From positions 1 through 5,441 of the forward strand of contig JAGVEU010000077.1 of assembly GCA_020057985.1 (NCBI GenBank): a DNA stretch of 5,441 bases, written 5' to 3'. The notes under the pieces were generated by a model. That model searched no databases. It saw nothing but the letters and a program-made list of their open reading frames with translations, and was not told where the DNA came from. Made by a program: the position numbers and the translations under genes. The DNA is from Calditrichota bacterium. GTDB taxonomy: Bacteria; Electryoneota; RPQS01. Below, in pieces: positions 1 to 5,441 of the stretch (position 1 is its first letter; every line of letters starts with the position of its first letter).

Positions 1-278
1 CCGAGAATATGCTCCTTGAAGATCTCGTCCACATCCTCAAGCCGGACGTGAGAGTACCAAATCTGCTCCGGATATATCACCACGGTGATGCCCCGCTCGC
101 AGTTGGATAAGCACCCCGCAACATTGGCTCGCATCGTTTTATTGAGTCCGTTTTCCTTGATGAGATCGCGGAATCGCTGAAGAACTTTGTCAGAGCCTTT
201 GTGCAGGCAACAGCCACGCGGATCATCAGCGGGACGCTCGTTTTGACAGACGAAAATATGGTGGGTGTAACGGCTCAT
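1..278 (-). CDS. Thioredoxin-like [2Fe-2S] ferredoxin (partial, C-terminus beyond left edge)
   Basis: The minus strand reads from an ATG at 278-276 with no stop to the window edge, giving 92 complete codons. The product starts MSRYTHHIFVCQNERP and matches the thioredoxin-fold [2Fe-2S] ferredoxin family (Aquifex Fd4 type). Four cysteines have the expected cluster-ligand layout: Cys11, Cys24 (12 residues between them), then Cys56 and Cys60 in a CxxxC loop (AGCLSNCERG). A further Cys23 beside Cys24 is common in this family. The stretch GITVVIYPEQIWYSHV is the typical central strand region. Family members are about 100-110 residues, so only a short tail is missing. These are small soluble cytoplasmic electron carriers; the partner cannot be told from this window. 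The gene is divergent from the beta-barrel gene. Upstream of the ATG there is only a weak AGAAAG ribosome-binding site. Confidence 0.9.
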   Translation of the reverse strand, partial: MSRYTHHIFVCQNERPADDPRGCCLHKGSDKVLQRFRDLIKENGLNKTMRANVAGCLSNCERGITVVIYPEQIWYSHVRLEDVDEIFKEHIL

Positions 279-307
279 GGCAAGACTTTCTGGAATATCA
301 TGCACCA

Positions 308-336
308 AATATAACAGAGAGGCACCAAAGAAGCAA
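308..336 (-). promoter_or_regulatory. Candidate sigma70-type promoter for the ferredoxin gene
   Basis: Read on the minus strand, TTGCTT (336-331) is followed after exactly 17 bases by TATATT (313-308), which matches five of six positions of the TATAAT consensus. The -35 box matches only TTG. It lies about 30 bases upstream of the ferredoxin ATG, a sensible leader length. It is a pattern match only. Confidence 0.4.
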
Positions 337-357
337 CCCTCCCGTCTAACAAACTCC

Positions 358-378
358 TATACTATTGTTATTACTATA
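358..378. promoter_or_regulatory. Imperfect 21-bp dyad with duplicated TATACT boxes in the divergent spacer
   Basis: The 217-base spacer 279-495 separates the divergent ferredoxin and beta-barrel genes and is AT-rich in its middle. CTATACT occurs twice, at 357-363 and 374-380, 17 bases apart; each contains a good -10-like TATACT on the plus strand, without a convincing -35 box. The interval 358-378 is an imperfect palindrome, TATAcTAtT-gtt-AtTAcTATA, in which 7 of 10 opposed pairs are complementary. It could be a regulator operator overlapping a promoter of the beta-barrel gene, or chance in AT-rich DNA. A CATAAT at 471-476 is another possible -10 for the beta-barrel gene. Nothing else stands out in the spacer. 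Confidence 0.25.
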
Positions 379-485
379 CTTCATAGTGTGCTTCTCCTTG
401 TTCAAAGCAACGATGCAGATATAGGTGGAACAAAGGGCATTTTCCATCGTTCAAGTAAAAACAGTGTATTCATAATTTGCGACAT

Positions 486-489
486 GGAG
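486..489 (+). promoter_or_regulatory. Ribosome-binding site (GGAG) that decides the start of the beta-barrel gene
   Basis: GGAG sits six bases before the ATG at 496. The in-frame ATG at 484 has no Shine-Dalgarno sequence before it, and the open frame further upstream, back to an ATG at 277, overlaps the ferredoxin start. The 496 start is therefore preferred, and it also puts the signal peptide at the N-terminus. Confidence 0.65.
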
Positions 490-495
490 TCTGAG

Positions 496-963
496 ATGAG
501 AAAGTATTTGTGGCTGGTTGGATTGGCCTCGCTTGCAGTCTTCGCGACGAGCAAGCCCGGTTTTTCTGAAGAAAAGAATGAGATTGGTTTGGGTTTGGTT
601 TTGGGCAGACCGTCGGGAGTCAATGCGCAATTCTTCTGGACAAAGCGAAGCGCAGTGGATTTTACAGCGGCATGGTGGTTTCACGATTGGTTTTTTGCGG
701 CTGCGGACTATCAGGTTTACGACTACATTCTCGATTCACCGCGCGAGTGGCGATGGTACTATGGTGGCGGCGCCTTTATGGCCACGGGTTTGGGAAAGCA
801 CCGTAGCGGAGAGTTTGGCCTCCGAATTCCGCTCGGTATAAGGTACGGTTTTCGTCATTCTCCGCTTGAAATCTGGGGCGAAGTTGCTCCCGGCCTGCGG
901 TTGATTGACCGAACCGAGCCAGAGTTGCAGGGCGGAATCGGTCTTACATTCTGGATCCGCTGA
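496..963 (+). CDS. Small outer-membrane beta-barrel protein, DUF3996-like
   Basis: The product has 155 residues. The N-terminus (MRKYLWLVGLASLAVFATS) is a signal peptide with a short basic start and a hydrophobic core; cleavage is likely around residues 19-24. The mature part is a series of short amphipathic strands rich in Gly, Trp, Tyr and Phe: GLGLVLGRPSGVNAQFFW (31-48), AVDFTAAWWF (53-62), a strand near FFAAADYQVYDYI (66-78), WYYGGGAFMATG (87-98), GEFGLRIPLGIRYGF (105-119), PLEIWGEVAPGLRL (123-136) and GGIGLTFWIR at the end. The 'GRPSG' turn, 'RIPLGIRYGF' and 'EVAPGL' resemble the DUF3996/BAPKO_0422-like barrel proteins as I remember them. Such proteins are predicted eight-stranded outer-membrane barrels of unknown function. 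The frame is open back to 277, but that part overlaps the ferredoxin start, lacks a ribosome-binding site and would bury the signal peptide, so I start at 496. The mutase gene follows after 64 bases. Confidence 0.75.
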   Translation: MRKYLWLVGLASLAVFATSKPGFSEEKNEIGLGLVLGRPSGVNAQFFWTKRSAVDFTAAWWFHDWFFAAADYQVYDYILDSPREWRWYYGGGAFMATGLGKHRSGEFGLRIPLGIRYGFRHSPLEIWGEVAPGLRLIDRTEPELQGGIGLTFWIR

Positions 964-964
964 G

Positions 965-993
965 TTGCTTTTCTCGCGTGAAGATTGTAAATT
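965..993 (+). promoter_or_regulatory. Weak candidate promoter before the mutase gene
   Basis: TTGCTT at 965-970 and TAAATT at 988-993 are 17 bases apart, just after the stop codon of the barrel gene. The -35 box is identical to the one proposed for the ferredoxin gene. An alternative -10 is TATAAA at 993-998. Matches are modest, so read-through from the upstream gene is equally possible. Confidence 0.25.
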
Positions 994-1015
994 ATAAAGT
1001 TATGATCTCATATTC

Positions 1016-1021
1016 AGGAAA
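1016..1021 (+). promoter_or_regulatory. Ribosome-binding site of the mutase gene
   Basis: AGGAAA lies six bases before the ATG at 1028. It is a good Shine-Dalgarno sequence at normal spacing and supports that start. Confidence 0.7.
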
Positions 1022-1027
1022 AACCAC

Positions 1028-2692
1028 ATGACCCCACTTGAGAAGCTCCTTGCGGCGAGGCGCAGATGGGAAAATGAGTACCATCGAGGACGCCTCATCA
1101 AAGAACGATTCGTCACTACTTCAAGTCAGGAAGTTCCTCCGTTATGCTGGCCTGAGGCTCCCGATCAAGCCGAGGATTACGTGGAAAGGCTCGGATTCCC
1201 GGGTCAGTTCCCGTATACACGTGGCGTCCATGCGACGATGTACCGTGGCAAGCCCTGGACAATGCGGCAATTCTCCGGTTTTGCCAGCCCTGAAGCTACT
1301 AACGAGCGATATCGCTACATTCTTGCACAGGGGGGAGAGGGGCTTTCCGTAGCCTTCGATTTGCCCACCCTCATGGGACGCGATCCAGACAGCCCGTGGT
1401 CGCTGGGAGAAGTTGGCAAATGTGGTGTTTCCGTGGCCTCGCTTGAGGATATGGAGATTCTGTTCAAAGACATCCCGCTGGGCAAGATCACAACCTCGAT
1501 GACGATTAACGGGCCGGCGGCAATTATCTGGGCGATGTTTATCGCGGCTGCGGAAAAACAGGGATGGAAACGCGAGCAGCTTGGCGGAACAATTCAGAAT
1601 GACATCCTTAAGGAGTACATCGCACAGAAGGAGTTCATCTATCCGCCGCGTCCCTCTGTGAAACTGGTTGTGGATACAATCGAATTTGCAACCCACGAGA
1701 TGCCCAAATGGAATCCGGTTTCCATCAGCGGCTATCATATTCGCGAAGCGGGTTCTACGGCGGTTCAGGAATTGGCGTTTACTCTTGCAGATGGTTTCAC
1801 GTATGTTGAAGCCTCGATCGAACGCGGCCTTGACGTGGATGAATTTGCCCCGCGTCTTTCGCACTTCTTTAACTCGCACTTGGATTTCTTTGAAGAGATT
1901 GGCAAGTTTCGAGCCGCTCGCCGGATATGGGCAAAACACATGCGTGACAAATATGGGGCGAAGAATGAGCGCAGTCTGCTTTGCCGGTTTCACACGCAAA
2001 CGGCCGGATGCAGTCTGACCGCCCAACAACCTGAAGTAAATCTGATTCGCACGGGGTCGCAAGCTCTTGCTGCGATTCTCGGCGGAACCCAGAGCCTACA
2101 TACGAACTCGATGGATGAAACTCTGGCGTTGCCGAGTGAGAAGGCAGTTACTTTAGCCATGCGAACTCAGCAAGTACTTCGTGAAGAAATAGTTGCCGGA
2201 GCGCCAATTGACCCGCTCGGCGGCAGTTATTTCGTGGAGTGGATGACCGATGCCATGGAAGAGGGAGCAGAGAAGTATTTTTCTCGAATTGAATCCTTGG
2301 GCGGAGTGATACCAGCTATCGAAACGGGATTCTTCCAACGCGAGATTGCTAACGCAGCATTTGTCTATCAGCAGGAGATAGATCGGGCTGAGCGTGGGAT
2401 CATCGGAGTCAACAGGTATCAAATGGAAGGCGAAAAGATCGAAATTCCCATCCTGAAAATCGAAGAGAACGAGATTCAAGCCCATCAATCCGGCAAGCTG
2501 AATGCGTTGCGACAGCGTCGTGACAACAAGCGAGTTCAAGAGTGCCTCGACCATATCAAGAGCGCAGCAGAGCGCGATCAGAATGTCATGCCGTTTCTGA
2601 TTGACGCCGCGCACGCCTATTGCACTCTTGGCGAAATGGTGGACGTCTTGAAAGAAGTTTATTCCGAATACGAAGAGCCCGTCACGTTCTGA
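1028..2692 (+). CDS. Acyl-CoA mutase large subunit (methylmalonyl-CoA mutase family, isobutyryl-CoA mutase-like active site)
   Basis: This is the catalytic (beta/alpha)8-barrel subunit of a coenzyme-B12-dependent acyl-CoA mutase, 554 residues, which rearranges the carbon skeleton of an acyl-CoA through a radical. Family blocks are unmistakable: [19 protein letters not shown] (64-82), [10 protein letters not shown] (105-114), TSMTINGPA (156-164), [15 protein letters not shown] (186-200), [18 protein letters not shown] (225-242), [16 protein letters not shown] (321-336), [14 protein letters not shown] (351-364) and [10 protein letters not shown] (395-404). Against the Propionibacterium enzyme the numbering is shifted by a constant 7. 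Conserved are Thr78, Arg80, Ser107, Ser157, Thr159, Thr188, Gln190, His237, Arg276 and Ser278. Changed are Tyr75 to His68, Pro76 to Ala69, Arg82 to Lys75, Tyr89 to Phe82 and Arg207 to Gln200. The Phe/Gln pair is that of isobutyryl-CoA mutase. There is no C-terminal B12-binding domain (no DxHxxG), so a separate small subunit is needed; none is in the window, nor is a MeaB-type chaperone. The family is certain; the substrate is inferred. Confidence 0.96.
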   Translation: MTPLEKLLAARRRWENEYHRGRLIKERFVTTSSQEVPPLCWPEAPDQAEDYVERLGFPGQFPYTRGVHATMYRGKPWTMRQFSGFASPEATNERYRYILAQGGEGLSVAFDLPTLMGRDPDSPWSLGEVGKCGVSVASLEDMEILFKDIPLGKITTSMTINGPAAIIWAMFIAAAEKQGWKREQLGGTIQNDILKEYIAQKEFIYPPRPSVKLVVDTIEFATHEMPKWNPVSISGYHIREAGSTAVQELAFTLADGFTYVEASIERGLDVDEFAPRLSHFFNSHLDFFEEIGKFRAARRIWAKHMRDKYGAKNERSLLCRFHTQTAGCSLTAQQPEVNLIRTGSQALAAILGGTQSLHTNSMDETLALPSEKAVTLAMRTQQVLREEIVAGAPIDPLGGSYFVEWMTDAMEEGAEKYFSRIESLGGVIPAIETGFFQREIANAAFVYQQEIDRAERGIIGVNRYQMEGEKIEIPILKIEENEIQAHQSGKLNALRQRRDNKRVQECLDHIKSAAERDQNVMPFLIDAAHAYCTLGEMVDVLKEVYSEYEEPVTF

Positions 2693-2754
2693 CGGATTAC
2701 AGAGCATGAGTTGAGTCGCAAGCTTGCCTCTTATTCCTGTTCACCAAGCCATCA

Positions 2755-4047
2755 ATGAAAAAACTCCTCTTCTCACTTGCCATTTTACTTGCGTCTACCG
2801 GACTCGCGGCTGAACTTACTCCTGCTCAGCGAGCGACAATCTGGACAAAAGCCTGGTCTGAAATCGAGGAGCGCTTTGTTGGGTTTGACCGTGTTCCAGA
2901 ACTCAACTGGCGGGACTCTCTTCAAACGGGGATGCAAGAGGCGCTCGCGGAACAAGTGGATGTAGAGTTCTGGAGAAATATTCGCAAGCGAGTTGCTTTC
3001 CTTCGAGACGGGGAAACTACTTTGACTTTGCCGGGGAATGCTACGCGCGTTTACGATCTTGTGCCCATTCGCATGATGATTGCGGGGGACAAAGTGCTTG
3101 TGAAGAAGCTTAGCTCTGCGCCGTCCGTCCTCAAGAGCGGCGTGAAAGTGGGAGATGAATTGCTCTCTGTGGACGGAGTTCCTGTGTTTGACTATCTTGA
3201 AAAGCAGTGCGTTCCCCAAGTGAGCGCATCTACTCGAGGAGCGCAGTTAGCGGAAGCGGTCTATCGCGTGCTGACAGACAAGGCGGACACTGATGCGCAT
3301 CTTGCAATGAGGCGCCCTGACGGAAACACATACGAAGTTATCCTCAAACGTAATTCCAATGAGGGTGGGAATCACTATGCGGAACTTAATGAGCCGTCGG
3401 GTATCCATGAGCATCTATTCTCGGAGAAGATTCTGTATTATCGTGTAGACAGTTTCTATCAATGGGAATTCGAGAAGAATTTACAGTCAGAAATAGACAC
3501 GCATCCCGAATTAACAGGATTGATACTGGATTTGAGATGGAATAGCAGTGGCCCGGTTCCCATGATGCTGCTCTCCAAACTGGCGCTGTTTCCGTTACCG
3601 ATGGGGGTCTACCGGGAAGTTGTGTGGAAGTCCGTTCCGTCGAAGACCACGCTTGGGACATTCGCAGCCACGCGCGGATGGCGTACGACAGAGACTCGAA
3701 TGATCGAACCCGCCGCGAGTGTTTTTCGGGGCAAAGTCGCAGTGCTCGTAGGGCCGGAGACCGGAGGTACTGCTGAACAATTTCTCGAACCTTTGGTTTT
3801 TGCGCAACGTGTGACACTCATGGGAGACACGACTGCCGGAGCAGGTGGAAATGCAATGGTCGTGGACTTGCCAGCCGGTGGAAAGCTTACTGTAACCGTG
3901 CAGAGGCCTGTTTGGGAGAACGGATTTGGTGACGGAAAGGGCTTTCCGCCGGATATTCGTATTTTGCAATCAGCGCAAGGCCTTGCCAAAGACAAAGACG
4001 AAGTCATAGATGCAGCAGTGGATTTCCTGAAGACGTCGAAGAAGTAA
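2755..4047 (+). CDS. Secreted PDZ-containing S41-family peptidase homologue, probably catalytically inactive
   Basis: The product has 430 residues. Residues 1-19 form a signal peptide (MKKLLFSLAILLASTGLAA), so the protein is exported, probably to the periplasm. A helical N-terminal cap (about 20-92) ends in FLRDGETTLTL. A PDZ-like domain follows (about 102-198), with the loop SGVKVGDELLSVDGVPV (128-144). The S41 core (about 215-405) shows the typical LILDLRWNSSGP strand and loop (256-267), the strand AVLVGPET (329-336), GDTTAGAGGN (357-366) and the closing GKGFPPDI (394-401). In active relatives the first motif reads DGHT and the nucleophile block reads TxSAxE. Here they are DGET (Glu87 in place of His) and TGGTAE (Gly338 in place of Ser). 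There is also no Lys of the CtpA type in the TAG block. The frame is intact. No Shine-Dalgarno sequence precedes the ATG; the signal peptide fixes the start. It lies 62 bases after the mutase gene, with a functional link unclear. The fold is fairly sure; loss of activity is inferred. Confidence 0.85.
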   Translation: MKKLLFSLAILLASTGLAAELTPAQRATIWTKAWSEIEERFVGFDRVPELNWRDSLQTGMQEALAEQVDVEFWRNIRKRVAFLRDGETTLTLPGNATRVYDLVPIRMMIAGDKVLVKKLSSAPSVLKSGVKVGDELLSVDGVPVFDYLEKQCVPQVSASTRGAQLAEAVYRVLTDKADTDAHLAMRRPDGNTYEVILKRNSNEGGNHYAELNEPSGIHEHLFSEKILYYRVDSFYQWEFEKNLQSEIDTHPELTGLILDLRWNSSGPVPMMLLSKLALFPLPMGVYREVVWKSVPSKTTLGTFAATRGWRTTETRMIEPAASVFRGKVAVLVGPETGGTAEQFLEPLVFAQRVTLMGDTTAGAGGNAMVVDLPAGGKLTVTVQRPVWENGFGDGKGFPPDIRILQSAQGLAKDKDEVIDAAVDFLKTSKK

Positions 4048-4107
4048 GAACGTAAACATCTCAGTTTGCGCTCTCTCAAAACCCTCCGTTTCTTCTTTCC
4101 GATCAAA

Positions 4108-4181
<74 letters not shown>

Positions 4182-4193
4182 CAACTCAAACTG

Positions 4194-4223
4194 AAACCAC
4201 GTCGAGGAACACCGTGGTTTTTT
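4194..4223 (+). terminator. Intrinsic terminator of the tRNA-Arg gene
   Basis: AAACCACG (4194-4201) pairs perfectly with CGTGGTTT (4213-4220) across an 11-base loop. The 3' arm runs into a stretch of six T residues (4218-4223). It begins 12 bases after the end of the tRNA, the classic arrangement for ending a tRNA transcript, and it would also stop read-through from the upstream genes. Confidence 0.85.
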
Positions 4224-4486
4224 GCATGCGTGTGCGTTCGATCCCTTCTCATGCAAGAGATCCAAGATGAGAGTTCTTGAAAGTGTGTAGCAAAGCAGAA
4301 ACCCCGTGGCGGTAGGTCGCTTCGTCCCCTTCTTGCCCCGCTAACGAAGATCCAAGGCACTCCTTCTTTGCAGATTTTGCAGGCCTCGATTGAGAGGGCT
4401 GGCCAAGTCCAAAGAGGCTTGCCACTGCGGAACTATAGTCGCTCAATTCATTGAGTGGCGGACACAAATCATGCGCGAGTGAGTGG
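4224..4486. other. Gene-poor spacer between the tRNA terminator and the convergent surface-protein gene
   Basis: I see no convincing gene here. A 72-codon minus-strand frame (4467-4249) and an 85-codon minus-strand frame running antisense through the terminator and tRNA (4360-4103) are open, but neither resembles a protein family. A hairpin occurs at 4438-4459, with a core of CTCAAT (4442-4447) and ATTGAG (4450-4455) around a two-base loop, extended outward by four pairs including two G-T pairs. It has no T-tract. A second inverted repeat, CGAGTGA (4476-4482) and TCACTCG (4501-4507), straddles the stop codon of the minus-strand gene; it also lacks a T-tract, so it is at best a weak terminator or mRNA-end hairpin for that gene. 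Confidence 0.5.
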
Positions 4487-5441
4487 TCAGAGCCGCGCAG
4501 TCACTCGAAAGAAGCTCGGAGACTGCGGCTGCGATACATAGGATGTAATGTCGAATTCCTGTAATGCAGTTTGGCCGATCAGCGTCATGGTCTCGTTGGG
4601 ATTGACTTGGTATACATTATATCCGATTGCATTGGGGGATTGGCTCCACCAGAGTTTCCACTGTGCACCGCTCTGGCCAATCACCAGTTGGGGAATGACG
4701 AGATTAGTCGTGACGAGCACGACCGCGGTGTCAACATAGAAGAGCGCAAAATAGAGCGTGTCGTTAATTTGCTGACCGTTGACATGTGCAAAACTGCCGG
4801 AATGCGTCGTGTACCGCATGACGACAAACTGATCGCCCGGATTGGGAAGATAGCTTTCGGGTCGGCTGATATTGAGTGTACCATCCAGGGTGGCTGTGTC
4901 GGACACATCGAAGCGGTCAAACTGCGTTCCCACGTTCAACCCGGAGATCTCAATGTTCAGATTGCTCGTTGCGCTGTGGCTGTAGTTGTCGGTAAAATAT
5001 AGCAGCCCAGGCGAGGTTCCCGGATGCACGTCACCTTCGTTAGTAAACGTTGCACTCGTGACATTAATGGTGCCATTGCCCTCAAGTACAGCATTATCTG
5101 CATTAATGAGCAAGCCCGATAAGAAAACGAGAGTACCGGTCTCAACGTTCACAATTCCGGTGTTCACGAACGATAGGGTGTTCATCGTTGTGACGCCGGT
5201 ACTGGCGGATTTGCGGTATGTTCCGGCATTGTTGAACGACGTCGTCAGCCCGCCGAGGTGGTACATGTTGAGATCACTCTGCGCGTCAAAAACGCCGCCC
5301 GCCTGATTGTTGAATTGGGCGCCATTGTACGTATAGATTTCACCGCTGCCTGTCCAGGTCATCGTGCCCATATTGTTCAGGCTTCGAATATCCAAGGATC
5401 TGTTTGAGCTTCCTGCGATCGCGCAAGCGCTGCCCGGCAGA
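4487..5441 (-). CDS. C-terminal part of a large secreted beta-helical repeat protein with a terminal Fn3-like domain (partial, N-terminus beyond right edge)
   Basis: The minus-strand frame is open from the right edge to a TGA at 4489-4487, giving 317 residues. A TTG at 5395 is an ordinary internal Leu codon because the frame continues upstream of it (LPGSACAIAGSSNRSL). Residues 1-135 are Asn/Gly/Thr-rich short strands with recurring units of the form FxNxGxxxxxxG (FNNQAGGVFDA, FNNAGTYRKSASTG, FVNTGIVNVETGTL, FTNEGDVHPG), as in right-handed beta-helix surface proteins. Residues 139-225 (GTSPGLLYFTDNYSH, NIEISGL, FDRFDVSDTATLDGTLNI, PGDQFVVMRYTTHSGSFAHVNG) match the closing passenger block common in autotransporter- and PEP-CTERM-associated repeat proteins. 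Residues about 250-317 form a fibronectin-III-like domain (WKLWWSQSPNAIGYNVYQV, ending in FFRVTARL). No sorting signal, membrane anchor or barrel follows. It is probably secreted or cell-surface bound, with unknown ligand. It converges on the tRNA and S41-like gene. Confidence 0.8.
   Translation of the reverse strand, partial: LPGSACAIAGSSNRSLDIRSLNNMGTMTWTGSGEIYTYNGAQFNNQAGGVFDAQSDLNMYHLGGLTTSFNNAGTYRKSASTGVTTMNTLSFVNTGIVNVETGTLVFLSGLLINADNAVLEGNGTINVTSATFTNEGDVHPGTSPGLLYFTDNYSHSATSNLNIEISGLNVGTQFDRFDVSDTATLDGTLNISRPESYLPNPGDQFVVMRYTTHSGSFAHVNGQQINDTLYFALFYVDTAVVLVTTNLVIPQLVIGQSGAQWKLWWSQSPNAIGYNVYQVNPNETMTLIGQTALQEFDITSYVSQPQSPSFFRVTARL

Noticed and set aside
277..495. The beta-barrel frame is open upstream to an ATG at 277, which would add 73 residues.
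   Set aside because: The extension starts within the ferredoxin start codon region, lacks a ribosome-binding site, has no protein-like character and would put the signal peptide in the middle of the protein. The GGAG-supported ATG at 496 fits better.
1142..2062. A 306-codon open frame on the minus strand, opposite the mutase gene.
   Set aside because: It is fully antisense to a highly conserved enzyme gene, and its translation resembles no family. It is a shadow of the codon bias of the mutase.
2718..2727. Perfect 10-bp palindrome GCAAGCTTGC between the mutase and S41-like genes, considered as a terminator or operator.
   Set aside because: There is no loop, no T-tract and no second copy nearby, so it is likely coincidental.
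4249..4467. A 72-codon minus-strand frame in the spacer after the tRNA.
   Set aside because: It has no recognisable domain, no clear ribosome-binding site and Ser/Ala/Lys-rich low-information sequence. I could not support it as a gene, though a decayed gene cannot be excluded.
4571..5002. A 143-codon plus-strand frame inside the surface-protein region.
   Set aside because: It is antisense to the minus-strand repeat protein, whose translation is clearly protein-like, and it has no family resemblance of its own.

Overview
The window looks like a chromosomal stretch from an uncultured Gram-negative bacterium. A small outer-membrane beta-barrel protein with a signal peptide, a secreted PDZ/S41-type protein and a very repetitive secreted protein with a PEP-CTERM/autotransporter-like passenger style all point to a two-membrane cell. 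Base composition is moderate and there are no mobile-element, phage or CRISPR signatures. The mix would suit an FCB-type or candidate-phylum lineage, but this is only an impression and no marker here fixes the taxon.

Layout. Positions 1-278 (minus) hold most of a thioredoxin-fold [2Fe-2S] ferredoxin gene whose 3' end lies outside the window. A 217-base AT-rich divergent spacer follows, with a plausible minus-strand promoter and an imperfect 21-bp dyad. On the plus strand come a small beta-barrel protein (496-963), a stand-alone acyl-CoA mutase large subunit (1028-2692), a PDZ/S41-like protein (2755-4047) and a tRNA-Arg(UCU) gene (4108-4181) with its own intrinsic terminator (4194-4223). About 260 bases without a convincing gene follow. 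From 4487 to the right edge the minus strand carries the C-terminal 317 residues of a large secreted repeat protein, convergent with the plus-strand block.

How the genes relate. The three plus-strand protein genes are spaced 64 and 62 bases apart and could share transcripts, but they do not form an obvious pathway. The mutase is the metabolic centre. It lacks a B12-binding domain, so its small subunit and its G-protein chaperone must be encoded elsewhere. Its active-site residues match the isobutyryl-CoA-mutase pattern (Phe/Gln) rather than methylmalonyl-CoA mutase (Tyr/Arg). The S41-like protein has lost the residues expected to be catalytic and may be a non-enzymatic periplasmic binding or scaffold protein.

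I found no clear sign of a wholly new multi-gene system. The points most worth a second look are the mutase substrate signature and the apparently dead S41 protein.
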